From Vibrio sp. Y2-5 (GTDB lineage: Bacteria; Pseudomonadota; Gammaproteobacteria; Enterobacterales; Vibrionaceae): a DNA stretch of 64,000 nucleotides. The stretch is from positions 1-64,000 of the forward strand of contig NZ_JACVEG010000011.1 in assembly GCF_014596725.1 (NCBI RefSeq). The letters run 5' to 3'. This document shows, one piece after another, positions 20,983 to 30,689 of the stretch (position 1 is its first letter; every line of letters begins with the position of its first letter). The notes below the pieces were generated by a model that saw nothing but the letters and a program-made list of their open reading frames with translations, had not been told where the DNA came from and did not search any database. The position numbers were made by a program, and so were the translations under genes.

Positions 20983-23900
20983 TTACACTCGACCATTAAT
21001 GACATCGATAAGGTGCTTCGCCTGTTGGCGAATTTCATCACTACCATCCACGATCGCTTCTTCCAGCAACTTAATGGCACCTTTATCATCGTTCATCTCA
21101 ACGTAGATTTTCGCTAAATCTAGCTTACCTGCAGCTTCTGAATTACTGTCTACGTCGATATCACTGACATCACCAATCACATCTGGGAACTCATTGAGTC
21201 CCACATCCAGTTTTAACTCTTCATTATCTAGATTAAGAGTGCTGCCATCATCGCTCTCAACCTGAGCCATTAAATCGTCGATAGTCATAAACTGACGACT
21301 AGTAGGCTCAAAATCAGCAAACTCTTCCTGATTTCCCCAATTTTCTTGGGCGACTTCTGGCTCTTTCACCTGAATTTCAGGATGCCACACGTCCTTCTCA
21401 GTTTCTGGCACTTCGTCAGATATCGTCGCTTGCTGATCAGGCGTTAAGTTAAATCCATTCCAATCTTCTCCGCCCATTTCCAGCATGGCATCAATGTCCA
21501 TGCCAGCACTGTCAACGGACTTCGCATCAATAGGTTTGTCAAAAGCAAAGTGAGTTTCTGCTTTATCCTCGTCAGTCAACCAATCGGAAAGCGCTTGCTC
21601 ATCAAACTCTTGTTTAGAAACATCGCTAAGATTAACTTCCGTTGTCTCTGGTTCTGCCTCTGCGTACAGCGATGAATCATCTAACTGAGCGTCTTCTGAT
21701 TCATCAGACAGTTCATCCGTTTGGGAGAACATATCCGCTAGAGCATCCTCTTCCGTATACTCAGGTAACTCAGAATCGTCAATTTCTACATCCGCGATCT
21801 CGGCTTCAGCTTCTGGCAACTCTTGCTCTTCGACGAATTCAGAATCCGCCAGCGCATCTTCTTCTGTGTACTCTGGAAGTTCTAACTCATCGAATTCTGC
21901 TGCAATGTCTTGCTCTGGCTGTTCAGGCGCAGTCTCTTCCGCTAAAACCTCGGCAGGCTCCACTTCGTTTTGCGCTTCTGGAGCTTCCGTTTCTGCTGCT
22001 TCAGATTCAACATCGGCCAGCGCATCTTCTTCTGTTGTGTACTCTGGAAGATCTAACTCATCGAATTCTGTGGCAATGTCTTGCTCTGGCTGTTCAGACG
22101 CAGTCTCTTCCGCTAACACCTCGGCAGGCTCCACTTCGTTTTGCGCTTCTGGAGCTTCCGTTTCTGCAGCTTCAGATTCAACATCGGCCAGCGCATCTTC
22201 TTCAGTGTACTCTGGAAGATCTAACTCTTCGAATTCTGCTGCAATGTCTTGTTCTGGCTGCTCGGGCTTAGTCTCTTCCGCTAAAACATCGGCAGGTTCC
22301 GCTTCGTCTTGCGCTTCTGTAGCTTCAATTTCTGCTGCTTCAGATTCAACATCGGCCAGCGCATCTTCTTCTGTGTACTCTGGCAGATCTAATTCGTCGA
22401 ATTCAGCGGCAATATCTTGCTCTGGCTGTTCCGGCGCAGTCTCTTCCGCTAAAAGCTCAGCAGGCTCCACTTCGTTTTGCGCTTCTGGAGCTTCCGTTTC
22501 TGCTGCTTCAGATTCAACCTCGGCCAGCGCATCTTCTTCTGTGGACTCTGGAAGATCTAATTCGTCGAATTCTGTGGCAATGTCTTGCTCTGGCTGTTCA
22601 GGCGCAGTCTCTTCCGCTAACACCTCAGCAGGCTCCACTTCGTTTTGCGCTTCTGGAGCTTCCGTTTCTGCTGCTTCAGATTCAACATCGGCCAGCGCAT
22701 CTTCTTCTGTGTACTCTGGCAGATCTAATTCGTCGAATTCTGTGGCAATGTCTTGCTCTGGCTGTTCAGGCGCAGTCTCTTCCGCTAAAACCTCAGCAGG
22801 CTCCACTTCGTTTTGCGCTTCTGGAGCTTCCATTTCTGCTGCTTCAGATTCAACATCGGCCAGCGCATCTTCTTCTGTTGTGTACTCTGGAAGATCTAAC
22901 TCATCGAATTCTGTGGCAATGTCTTGCTCTGGCTGTTCAGACGCAGTCTCTTCCGCTAAAACCTCAGCAGGTTCCGCTTCGTCTTGCGTTTCTGGAGCTT
23001 CTGCTTCTGCTTCTGCTTCTGCTTCTGCTTCTAAACCATCAAACACCCAATCATCATCTTGAGGAACACCGAATTCATTCGCTACAGCTTGCTCTTGTTC
23101 TGTATCAGCTTGTTCGCTACCTTCAATTTCTGGATTAAATTCGAAATCATCCAGTTCTAAATCGTCTTCCTTTAGTGCGGAAATTGATTCGAATTCTTCA
23201 TCCAGTAAAGGATCTGATTTAGGTGCATTAGTAATGAGGTCATCGATAAAGTTTTCACTATTGAAATCTTCAACCAATTCTTCAGATTCAGCGTTTTGTT
23301 CGATTGTCAGCAGCTCATCAAAAAGCTCTAAGCTTTCATCTGGCTCATCTGAGTCTTCGGACTCTAAACTAACGTCATCGGCTAAAAAGTCTTCGTACCC
23401 AGTCGGTTCCTCACTCAGTTCACCAACAAAATCATCGAGCAGGTCTGTACTGTTTTCGTCGATATCAGGTATGTCCGAATCACCGGCTTCTCCCAGTAGT
23501 TCGTCCAGTTCCAGCATCATTTCGTCGGCGACATTTTGTTCAGAATCTGCTTCATCAAAACCATTTTCATCCAAAAGCTCATCTAGCAACGCTGTGCTAT
23601 TGGCTTCGAAGTCTGGCTCATCTTCATCATCTTCTAACAACAACTCGTCAAGTAATGCGGTATCGTCCTGCGCATTCGCCTCTAAAGACTCTAGGTCAGC
23701 TTGGGCTTCTATGTTTGAAAATATGTCGTCTAACTCTTCATCTGAAGTGAATGTAGCCGCTTCAGGCTCAAGACCGCTTTGAGACTTTTCATCTTCTAGC
23801 AAGCTGTCGAAATCTAGCAACTCTGAACTGCTTTCATCATCGTCTTGTGCTGCAAACAGTTCATCCAACATAGATTGATCAAGAGACGGTGAATCAAGCT

Positions 23901-25353
23901 CTTCAGAATCACCATCTGTAGCCAATAAGGATTCAATATCAGCTTGTGACATTTCACCGTCATCAGACAGGTCAAAGCCAATCTCATCATCTTCATCATT
24001 GTTCTGCGATGCTTCGTCTAGAGCGCGCTCCATTTCTTCTAAACCGAGGGCTTTCTCATCAACTTTGACATCGATACCGTTATTGCTAGAAGATAAATCA
24101 CCGAAGTCGGTATCAAGGTCACCAGAGTCATCAATAGCAGCGAACAAGTCTTCGCCTTCTTCACCTTCTAAATCGAAGTCTAATTCGCTATCGTCTAAAC
24201 CAGCAAAGATGTCACCTTCGTCTTCATCCGCTGCATCTTCTTTCTTCTCTTCACCAAAGAGTGAATCGTTGTCATCCATGCTGCCAAACAGATCATCGTC
24301 CAGAAGCAACTCATCATCTAAATCTTCCAGAGCCTGATCACCAACCGCAAGTGGAGCAACAGTTTCAGCGCTAGAATTCGTGTTGAGTGCGGTTTCTTGA
24401 GTTGGTGAGCTTGATGCTTGATTTGAACCTGAACGACGTCCTAAAAATAGCACCACGAGTAAAGCGATTAATAATCCTGGAATAAGTGCTAACCCAGCAA
24501 CAACCCAGTTGTTCGCAAGCAATTCATCTAGCTTAGAAGGTGCTAGACGTTGCATCTCTTCGCGTTTAATTCTCTCTTCAGCCAACAGTTTTTCGACTTC
24601 AGAACGAATACGGTTTTCGTCACCCAATTCTTGTTTCAAACCGCTTACTTCAGATTGCACTTCTGCAAGCATCAAACGCAGTCTGTGGTTCTTCTCTTCC
24701 AGTGCCTGTATTTCATTTTGATCAGCTGATGACACTTTCATGCTGTCATCATTTTTGGCTTCCATAACAGGCTTTTCTGCAATCGCAGGAACTGTTGACG
24801 TTGCTTGCGCTTCAGGAACCTTCGTTTCTGTAGGAGCGACAGCGGTTGGTTTCACATCTACTGTCGGTTTAGGTTCTACTTTTGGTGTGTTAACGGCGGG
24901 GGTTGCAGGCTTCGCTGACTGTTGAGCGAGGCGAGCTTTATGCGCGGCCATTACATTGACCGCTTCTTCCGTTGAAACACTGCTCACTTGAGCGAGAGAA
25001 GGAATACGTAATGAGCTACCGGGAATTAGGCTATGAATATTTTGGTTTTCAAACGCTTGAGGATTTAAACGATAAATTGCCAGTAGCGTCTGCTGTACGG
25101 AAACTTGGTTAGAGGGACGTATACGTGATGCAATCGACCATAAAGTGTCTTTTTCAGAAGTAGGGCCAAGAACCTGTGAAGGCTCTGCCGTTGCTGTTGT
25201 TCGATTACGGACAATATCACTACTATATTGTGGCGCTGACTGAACTTCGCCAGTCGGACCAATAAGGCGAATACTCTCTGCACTAACGAAAGAAGTCTGA
25301 GTCACGGCCGCTACAGCGATTGGCAGTAACAGGCGTTTAAAAAATTGACGCAT
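20983..25353 (-). CDS. hubP: Polar landmark protein HubP (FimV family)
   Basis: A 1456-residue protein. In order: a signal peptide (about 1-25), a LysM domain (about 66-118) that binds peptidoglycan, a Pro/Thr-rich linker, a coiled coil (about 212-272), one membrane helix (283-305), a very long acidic cytoplasmic region, and a C-terminal FimV/TPR motif (LDLAKIYVEMNDDKGA). The acidic region starts with Leu-Asp-Asp-rich stretches and continues into seven tandem 56-residue repeats (about residues 775-1167). In V. cholerae this protein marks the old cell pole and recruits ParA1, chemotaxis and flagellar placement factors. The position next to truA-accD matches that locus. Repeat number differs between species. 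Confidence 0.93.
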   Translation of the reverse strand: MRQFFKRLLLPIAVAAVTQTSFVSAESIRLIGPTGEVQSAPQYSSDIVRNRTTATAEPSQVLGPTSEKDTLWSIASRIRPSNQVSVQQTLLAIYRLNPQAFENQNIHSLIPGSSLRIPSLAQVSSVSTEEAVNVMAAHKARLAQQSAKPATPAVNTPKVEPKPTVDVKPTAVAPTETKVPEAQATSTVPAIAEKPVMEAKNDDSMKVSSADQNEIQALEEKNHRLRLMLAEVQSEVSGLKQELGDENRIRSEVEKLLAEERIKREEMQRLAPSKLDELLANNWVVAGLALIPGLLIALLVVLFLGRRSGSNQASSSPTQETALNTNSSAETVAPLAVGDQALEDLDDELLLDDDLFGSMDDNDSLFGEEKKEDAADEDEGDIFAGLDDSELDFDLEGEEGEDLFAAIDDSGDLDTDFGDLSSSNNGIDVKVDEKALGLEEMERALDEASQNNDEDDEIGFDLSDDGEMSQADIESLLATDGDSEELDSPSLDQSMLDELFAAQDDDESSSELLDFDSLLEDEKSQSGLEPEAATFTSDEELDDIFSNIEAQADLESLEANAQDDTALLDELLLEDDEDEPDFEANSTALLDELLDENGFDEADSEQNVADEMMLELDELLGEAGDSDIPDIDENSTDLLDDFVGELSEEPTGYEDFLADDVSLESEDSDEPDESLELFDELLTIEQNAESEELVEDFNSENFIDDLITNAPKSDPLLDEEFESISALKEDDLELDDFEFNPEIEGSEQADTEQEQAVANEFGVPQDDDWVFDGLEAEAEAEAEAEAPETQDEAEPAEVLAEETASEQPEQDIATEFDELDLPEYTTEEDALADVESEAAEMEAPEAQNEVEPAEVLAEETAPEQPEQDIATEFDELDLPEYTEEDALADVESEAAETEAPEAQNEVEPAEVLAEETAPEQPEQDIATEFDELDLPESTEEDALAEVESEAAETEAPEAQNEVEPAELLAEETAPEQPEQDIAAEFDELDLPEYTEEDALADVESEAAEIEATEAQDEAEPADVLAEETKPEQPEQDIAAEFEELDLPEYTEEDALADVESEAAETEAPEAQNEVEPAEVLAEETASEQPEQDIATEFDELDLPEYTTEEDALADVESEAAETEAPEAQNEVEPAEVLAEETAPEQPEQDIAAEFDELELPEYTEEDALADSEFVEEQELPEAEAEIADVEIDDSELPEYTEEDALADMFSQTDELSDESEDAQLDDSSLYAEAEPETTEVNLSDVSKQEFDEQALSDWLTDEDKAETHFAFDKPIDAKSVDSAGMDIDAMLEMGGEDWNGFNLTPDQQATISDEVPETEKDVWHPEIQVKEPEVAQENWGNQEEFADFEPTSRQFMTIDDLMAQVESDDGSTLNLDNEELKLDVGLNEFPDVIGDVSDIDVDSNSEAAGKLDLAKIYVEMNDDKGAIKLLEEAIVDGSDEIRQQAKHLIDVINGRV
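21850..23031 (-). repeat. Seven acidic tandem repeats in hubP with a 168-bp period
   Basis: The segment coding EEDALADVESEAAE recurs at about 21851, 22019, 22190, 22358, 22526, 22694 and 22862. The spacing is 168 bp in five of six intervals and 171 bp in one, where an extra Thr codon sits in PEYTTEE. Each unit reads roughly EAPEAQNEVEPAEVLAEET, then APEQPEQDIATEFDELDLPEYT, then the segment above. The array ends at 22998-23031 in five Glu-Ala pairs encoded by a perfect hexamer repeat. Two shorter variants with ELPEYTEEDALAD lie on the C-terminal side. Confidence 0.95.
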
Positions 25354-25587
25354 ATAAGGCTCAGCTAGGTGCTATGAATTAATAAAGATAATAATCTGTT
25401 AAATATATCGGATAAGAGGAGCAAAACTATAGGAGATAACGCAAAAAATGTGTTCGTACCGTAATAATCGCAGCAATCTCACACTAAAAATCCATTTTTG
25501 TTACTCATGTCCGATACCATAATGACGATTCAAAAAATAAAAGCCAGCTTTAAGCTGGCTTTTACATCGTGTTACCTTACTCGGATA
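25354..25587. other. Intergenic region between hubP and glnS
   Basis: A 234-base region holding the glnS terminator and, beyond it, AT-rich sequence that should contain the hubP promoter. No further structure was recognised. Confidence 0.5.
25538..25564 (-). terminator. Terminator of glnS
   Basis: AAAAGCCAGCTT and AAGCTGGCTTTT form a near-perfect hairpin, with a T-rich run (ATTTTTTG) on the minus strand beyond it. Confidence 0.9.
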
Positions 25588-27258
25588 TTACTCAGACTCA
25601 ATTTTAGCCCAAGTATCGCGAAGGCCAACAGTGCGGTTGAACACTAAAGATTCTGGCGTTGAATCTTTATTATCAGCACAGAAATAACCCACACGCTCAA
25701 ATTGGTAACCAACTTCAGCTTCTGCAGTCGCAAGGCTCGGTTCAACAAAACCATTCACCTTAACCAGTGATTCTGGGTTAATCGTTGCGGCGAAATCATC
25801 GGCTGCACCTGGGTTAGGTACCGTGAATAGGCGATCATATAGACGGAATTCAGCTGGAAGACCTTTATCTGCAGATACCCAATGGATCACTCCTTTCACT
25901 TTACGACCATCTTCTGGGTTTTTGCCCAATGTCGCTGGATCGTAAGTGCAGTAAATCGTTGTGATGTTGCCGTCTTGGTCTTTCTCTACACGCTCTGCCT
26001 TTACAACATACGCGCCACGCAGACGAACTTCTTTACCTAACACCAAACGCTTGTATTTCTTGTTACCTTCTTCTCGGAAGTCTTCACGTTCAATCCAGAT
26101 TTCACGAGTAAATGGTACATCACGAGACCCCATATCAGGGTTATTGGGATGGTTAGCAAGATTAAGCACTTCCACATTACCTGCATCGAAGTTTTCGATA
26201 ACCATCTTCACAGGATCCAACACAGCCATTGCACGCGGTGCATTGGTGTTTAGATCATCGCGAATACATGACTCTAGTGAACTAAACTCAATCATGTTGT
26301 CTTGCTTAGTAACACCAATACGTTTACAGAATTCACGAATAGAAGCAGCTGTAAAACCACGACGACGCAAACCGGAAATTGTAGGCATACGCGGGTCATC
26401 CCAACCATCGACCAATTTCTCAGTCACAAGCTGATTTAGCTTACGCTTAGACATTACTGTGTATTCTAGATTCAGGCGGCTGAACTCATATTGACGTGGA
26501 TGACAATCAATCGTGATGTTATCAAGCACCCAATCGTACAGACGGCGGTTATCTTGGAATTCCAAAGTACAGATAGAGTGCGTAATACCTTCCAACGCAT
26601 CCGAAATACAGTGCGTAAAGTCGTACATTGGGTAAATGCACCACTTGTCACCCGTCTGATGATGATCAGCAAAGCGAACACGGTAGATGACTGGATCACG
26701 CATTACGATGAATGACGAAGCCATATCGATTTTAGCACGCAGACATGCTTCACCTTCTTTGAAGCCACCAGTTCTCATTTTTTCAAATAGAGCCAAGTTT
26801 TCTTCTACGCTACGGTCACGATAAGGACTGTGTTTGCCCGGAGTGGTTAAAGTACCACGGTATTCGCGGATCTGCTCTGGAGTCAGCTCTTCAACATAAG
26901 CCAAACCTTTGTTGATAAGCTCCAGCGCATATTCGTATAGTTTGTCAAAATAATCAGATGAATAGCAAATATCACCAGACCACTCAAAGCCTAGCCAACT
27001 TACATCTTTCTTAATTGATTCTACGTATTCGATGTTTTCTTTCTCTGGGTTTGTGTCATCAAAACGTAAGTTACACTGGCCCTGATAGTCTTGAGCGATA
27101 CCAAAGTTCAAACAAATCGACTTCGCGTGACCGATATGCAGATAACCATTAGGCTCTGGCGGGAAACGAGTATGCACGCTAGTGTGTTTACCATCCGCTA
27201 AATCTTTATCTATGATTTGGCGAATGAAGTTCGATGGACGAGCCTCAGCTTCACTCAT
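25588..27258 (-). CDS. glnS: Glutaminyl-tRNA synthetase
   Basis: A 556-residue class I aminoacyl-tRNA synthetase charging tRNA-Gln. The HIGH-type motif is [14 protein letters not shown], and the KMSKS-type motif reads [12 protein letters not shown]-terminal beta-barrel anticodon domains follow. Length matches the E. coli enzyme. Adjacent nagE has its own terminator. The glnS-nag linkage is also found in E. coli. Confidence 0.97.
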   Translation of the reverse strand: MSEAEARPSNFIRQIIDKDLADGKHTSVHTRFPPEPNGYLHIGHAKSICLNFGIAQDYQGQCNLRFDDTNPEKENIEYVESIKKDVSWLGFEWSGDICYSSDYFDKLYEYALELINKGLAYVEELTPEQIREYRGTLTTPGKHSPYRDRSVEENLALFEKMRTGGFKEGEACLRAKIDMASSFIVMRDPVIYRVRFADHHQTGDKWCIYPMYDFTHCISDALEGITHSICTLEFQDNRRLYDWVLDNITIDCHPRQYEFSRLNLEYTVMSKRKLNQLVTEKLVDGWDDPRMPTISGLRRRGFTAASIREFCKRIGVTKQDNMIEFSSLESCIRDDLNTNAPRAMAVLDPVKMVIENFDAGNVEVLNLANHPNNPDMGSRDVPFTREIWIEREDFREEGNKKYKRLVLGKEVRLRGAYVVKAERVEKDQDGNITTIYCTYDPATLGKNPEDGRKVKGVIHWVSADKGLPAEFRLYDRLFTVPNPGAADDFAATINPESLVKVNGFVEPSLATAEAEVGYQFERVGYFCADNKDSTPESLVFNRTVGLRDTWAKIESE

Positions 27259-27442
27259 CTATAGCACCTCAAAATAATTTAATACTGGCAGAAAGTTTTC
27301 CTGTCTGGGCCAAATTAGCCGCAATCCACAGAAATATTGCGTTCAATGATCCACAATTCTGGGCATTTTCACAATAAAAACTGCGGATTTATTAGGAAAT
27401 AATATTTCCTTCGCTTGTTATGTAGCCAACGTCTTACAAAGC

Positions 27443-27473
27443 AAAAAGCCTTCGCATATAGCGAAGGCTTTCA
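27443..27473 (-). terminator. Terminator of nagE
   Basis: GCCTTCGC and GCGAAGGC form the stem, with five Ts on the minus strand after it. Confidence 0.9.
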
Positions 27474-27496
27474 TTTCAGCTACAGAATTTTATCTA

Positions 27497-29071
27497 TTAT
27501 GGCAGTTTCACGCCAGATAGATCTTCAGTAGCACTGATTGCTTTCATTTCGCCAGCAACGATTTCTGCTAGTGGGCCAAGGATAACTTGTAGGTTGTTTT
27601 CGCCAAGTTTAACCACACCTTTAGCACCTAGTTTCTTCAATACCGCTTCGTCAGCCACTGAACGGTCTTTCAGTGTTAGACGTAGACGTGTAATACAAGC
27701 ATCAATAGTTGTTAGGTTTTCGTGACCACCTAGAGCTTTTAGGTATTGGCGCGCTAGCTCACCTTTGTCAGCACTTGAGCTTGAAGGCGCTGCAACAGCT
27801 TCATCATCATCTTCACGACCTGGTGACTTCAAGTTGAAAGTACGGATTGCGAATGTAAATGTGAAGAAGTATAGAGCGAAGAACGCTAGACCAATGATAA
27901 GTAGAGTTACAGGTTTAGTTGCTAGACCCCAGTTTAATGCGAAGTCGATTAGACCAGCAGAGAAACCAAAGCCGTGTAGTGTACCAAACATGTTAGCAAC
28001 AACTAGAGCTAGACCAGTGAACACTGCGTGCATTGCGTATAGTGCAGGTGCTAGGAACACAAACATGAACTCTAGAGGTTCTGTGATACCTGTTAGGAAT
28101 GAACAGAATGCTACAGAGAACAATGCACCACCAACTTGATGACGTTTTTCTACAGGCGCGGCAAAGTACATTGCTAATGCAGCACCAGGTAGACCGAACA
28201 TCATGATTGGGAAGAAGCCGTTCATGAATACACCAGCGCTCTTATCGCCACCGAAGAAACGGTGTAGGTCGCCAGACTTCATTGTTTCAGTTACTTCTTT
28301 AACAACAGCTGTGATTTCTGGAGTCGCTACGTTTTGGAAGTTAAACGTATGCTCTTGACCAACGACTAGAGCTTTAGCAATAGATGGATCCACACATAGC
28401 TTTTGTAGTGCAGGTAGAGCTTGACCAGCAGCCTGAGCACCCGTTACTACGATTTCCTGACACGTACCCATACCGAACCAGAAGTATGAGTTAAGCACGT
28501 GGTGCAAACCGACAGGAATGAGCGCACGGTTTAGAGTACCGTAAACAAACTGACCTACTGAACCAGAAGTTGACACAGCATGCGCAAGAGTATCAAGGCC
28601 ACCTTGAATACTTGGCCATACGATACCCGAAATGGCACCAGCCACAAGCGCAAACAGGCCAGCCATAATAGGTACAAGACGCTTACCAGAGAAGAACGCT
28701 AACCATTCCGGAAGACGAGTAGCGTAAAAAGCGTTATAAGCGTGACCTGCGATGATACCTGCAAAAATACCGCCGAAGAATGACATGTTAATTGATGGAT
28801 CAATTGTTTTTGCTGTTGCTGTTAGTACGAAATACGCAACTGCACCAGCTAGACCAGCAGCACCAGAACCGTCTCTTGAAAGACCGATTGCGATGCCAAG
28901 ACCAAATAGAAGTGGTAGTTGACTAAAGATCGCACCACCAGCTTCTGCCATAAATGGAATGTCTAGCAGGTCGCCCTGACCTAGACGTAATAAGATCGCT
29001 GCAACGGGTAGCGTTGCGATAGGTAGCATCAATGCTTTACCTAACTTTTGCGCATATCCAAGAATATTCAC
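27497..29071 (-). CDS. nagE: N-acetylglucosamine-specific PTS permease, EIICB
   Basis: A 524-residue membrane transporter that imports and phosphorylates GlcNAc. The EIIC domain (about residues 1-375, roughly ten helices) has conserved segments such as PVGLHHVLNSYFWF and GITEPLEFMFVFLAP. After a linker rich in Asp, Glu and Ser comes EIIB, with the phosphorylated Cys459 in DACITRLRL. The protein ends after EIIB. E. coli NagE has an additional EIIA domain that is absent here, so phosphate must come from a separate EIIA, most simply Crr at 61971. It is divergent from nagA. Confidence 0.94.
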   Translation of the reverse strand: MNILGYAQKLGKALMLPIATLPVAAILLRLGQGDLLDIPFMAEAGGAIFSQLPLLFGLGIAIGLSRDGSGAAGLAGAVAYFVLTATAKTIDPSINMSFFGGIFAGIIAGHAYNAFYATRLPEWLAFFSGKRLVPIMAGLFALVAGAISGIVWPSIQGGLDTLAHAVSTSGSVGQFVYGTLNRALIPVGLHHVLNSYFWFGMGTCQEIVVTGAQAAGQALPALQKLCVDPSIAKALVVGQEHTFNFQNVATPEITAVVKEVTETMKSGDLHRFFGGDKSAGVFMNGFFPIMMFGLPGAALAMYFAAPVEKRHQVGGALFSVAFCSFLTGITEPLEFMFVFLAPALYAMHAVFTGLALVVANMFGTLHGFGFSAGLIDFALNWGLATKPVTLLIIGLAFFALYFFTFTFAIRTFNLKSPGREDDDEAVAAPSSSSADKGELARQYLKALGGHENLTTIDACITRLRLTLKDRSVADEAVLKKLGAKGVVKLGENNLQVILGPLAEIVAGEMKAISATEDLSGVKLP

Positions 29072-29186
29072 CGTAAGTTCCCCCTATAGGATTTTATAAA
29101 TATCGGCAAACTTATTTTAGTCGCCCAATTTAGTCACATTTAGTGTATGACAATAATTTTGCTCCGCAAATTAAAAGCTCATCAAT

Positions 29187-29202
29187 TGTGACCGTAATCA
29201 CC
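29187..29202. promoter_or_regulatory. CRP-like binding site
   Basis: TGTGA-CCGTAA-TCACC matches the CRP consensus TGTGA-N6-TCACA at nine of ten core bases. It lies between nagE and nagA, so catabolite activation of either or both is likely. Confidence 0.7.
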
Positions 29203-29247
29203 TCAAAGCAGCATAATTCGAGGTTTTTGCTAGCGAGATCATAAAAC

Positions 29248-29268
29248 TTATTTTACAATATAAAAAAA
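29248..29268. promoter_or_regulatory. Candidate NagC operator
   Basis: TTATTTTA-CAATA-TAAAAAAA is an AT-rich imperfect palindrome with the TTATTTT half site known for NagC. A related half site lies at 29112-29118, 41 bases before nagE. The assignment is inferred from nagC being the second gene of the facing operon. Confidence 0.5.
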
Positions 29269-29346
29269 CATAAATTTATCGGTACTATTCGATTAATACA
29301 TAAGTGATGTAATGTCTTATTTCAAAAGAGATTATGACAACTAAAA

Positions 29347-29383
29347 ACCTTATTCTTGGTGTTCAAACCAAGATAAATAAGGT
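29347..29383 (+). other. Long hairpin in the nagA leader
   Basis: ACCTTATT-CTTGG pairs with CCAAG-ATA-AATAAGGT around an 8-base loop, a 13-bp stem with one 3-base bulge. It lies about 170 bases before the nagA start and lacks a U run. Confidence 0.5.
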
Positions 29384-29550
29384 ACCGAATAAGCGTCCAG
29401 AAGCACCATTTGAGTTGCCTCTGAGCACAAAGATATTTCGCGATTTGATAAAAGTTAGCAAAGAGTCAGCTTGTACCATACTCTTTAGAGACAATATCAG
29501 CTTATCGCTCCTAAAATTATAGAATGTCTATCGACGAGGATTCGTTAATT

Positions 29551-30687
29551 ATGTACGCACTAACTAACTGTAAAGTATACACAGGCAGCGATGTACTAAC
29601 TGACCATGCTGTTATCATTAATGCCCATACAATTCACGCTATTATCCCTGAAGAAAATCTTCCTAGTGACATAGAGCAAAAAGATCTTGATGGAGCAAAC
29701 CTAAGCCCTGGCTTTATTGATTTACAGCTCAATGGCTGTGGCGGCGTTATGTTCAACGATGAAATAACAGCAGACACCATCCATACGATGCATCAAGCTA
29801 ACCTTAAATCCGGTTGTACAAGCTTCTTACCTACTCTTATCACCTCTTCAGATGAAAACATGCGTCAAGCAGTTGCGGCAGAGCGTGACTATCGCCAAAA
29901 GTACAGCCATCATTCATTAGGCCTTCACTTAGAAGGTCCTTATTTGAATATTGAAAGAAAAGGGATCCATAGCGTTGACTTTATTCGCGAATCGGATGAA
30001 GCAATGATCGACTTTATGTGTGAGAACAGCGATGTCATTACTAAAGTGACGTTAGCCCCAGAGAATAATAATCCTCAACATATTGAAAAATTGGCGCAAG
30101 CAGGCATCGTAGTATCGATTGGCCATACCAACGCAACCTATCAAGAAGCACGTAAAGGCTTTGAATCCGGAATTACTTTTGCGACTCATTTGTTTAATGC
30201 GATGACACCAATGCAAGGCCGTGAACCAGGTGTTGTTGGTGCTATTTTTGATACACCAGAAGTCTATGCCGGCATTATCGCTGACGGTTTTCATGTTGAT
30301 TACGCGAATATCCGTATCGCCCATAAAATCAAGGGTGAAAAGCTCGTATTAGTGACAGATGCCACAGCTCCTGCAGGCGCAGAGATGGATTACTTTATTT
30401 TTGTCGGTAAGAAAGTATATTACCGAGATGGCAAGTGTATCGACGAAAACGGTACACTTGGCGGCTCAGCCCTAACGATGATTGAAGCAGTTCAAAATAC
30501 GGTTGAGCATGTCGGCATCGCTTTAGATGAAGCACTGAGAATGGCTACCTTGTATCCAGCAAAAGCAATTGGTATTGACCAGAAATTAGGTCGTATTAAG
30601 AAAGGCATGATTGCCAATCTGACTGTTTTTGACCGTGACTTCAATGTAAAAGCGACTGTGGTTAACGGACAATACGAGCATAAGTAA
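29551..30687 (+). CDS. nagA: N-acetylglucosamine-6-phosphate deacetylase
   Basis: A 378-residue amidohydrolase that removes acetate from GlcNAc-6-P to give glucosamine-6-P. Metal-binding and catalytic motifs visible are [23 protein letters not shown] and VTDATAPAG (catalytic Asp). The frame opens upstream to 29524, but the ATG at 29551 gives the conserved [12 protein letters not shown] start. nagC follows 2 bases after the stop. nagB, which usually follows this step, is not in the window. Confidence 0.95.
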   Translation: MYALTNCKVYTGSDVLTDHAVIINAHTIHAIIPEENLPSDIEQKDLDGANLSPGFIDLQLNGCGGVMFNDEITADTIHTMHQANLKSGCTSFLPTLITSSDENMRQAVAAERDYRQKYSHHSLGLHLEGPYLNIERKGIHSVDFIRESDEAMIDFMCENSDVITKVTLAPENNNPQHIEKLAQAGIVVSIGHTNATYQEARKGFESGITFATHLFNAMTPMQGREPGVVGAIFDTPEVYAGIIADGFHVDYANIRIAHKIKGEKLVLVTDATAPAGAEMDYFIFVGKKVYYRDGKCIDENGTLGGSALTMIEAVQNTVEHVGIALDEALRMATLYPAKAIGIDQKLGRIKKGMIANLTVFDRDFNVKATVVNGQYEHK

Positions 30688-30689
30688 TA

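Larger units (their letters stand above)
29072..29550. promoter_or_regulatory. Divergent nagE/nagA control region
   Basis: A 479-base non-coding region. It holds a CRP-like site at 29187-29202 and three copies of a CTTATTT core: 29111 (followed by TAG and, after a spacer, AATTTAG), 29247 (the most symmetric) and 29314. NagC sites in enterobacteria are built on TTATTTT half sites, so these are good candidates for NagC operators, about 136 bases apart and able to support looping. A long hairpin lies in the nagA leader at 29347-29383. A 62-codon open frame at 29334-29522 has no recognisable features and is not called. Confidence 0.6.

Noticed and set aside
21850-23031. Regular 168-bp repeats considered as a CRISPR-like array
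   Set aside because: The repeats are in frame, code for protein, have no unique spacers of constant size and lack cas genes nearby.
21866-23062. Long plus-strand open frame of about 400 codons rich in Ser and Ala opposite hubP
   Set aside because: It is the antisense of the hubP repeats. Glu, Ala and Asp codons read backwards give Ser- and Cys-rich frames without stops, and the same happens at 23234-23782. There is no ribosome-binding site or recognisable domain.
29334-29522. A 62-codon frame before nagA
   Set aside because: No similarity recognised, its start is too close to the purine-rich stretch, and it contains the leader hairpin and lies in the expected 5' UTR. Kept only as a possibility.
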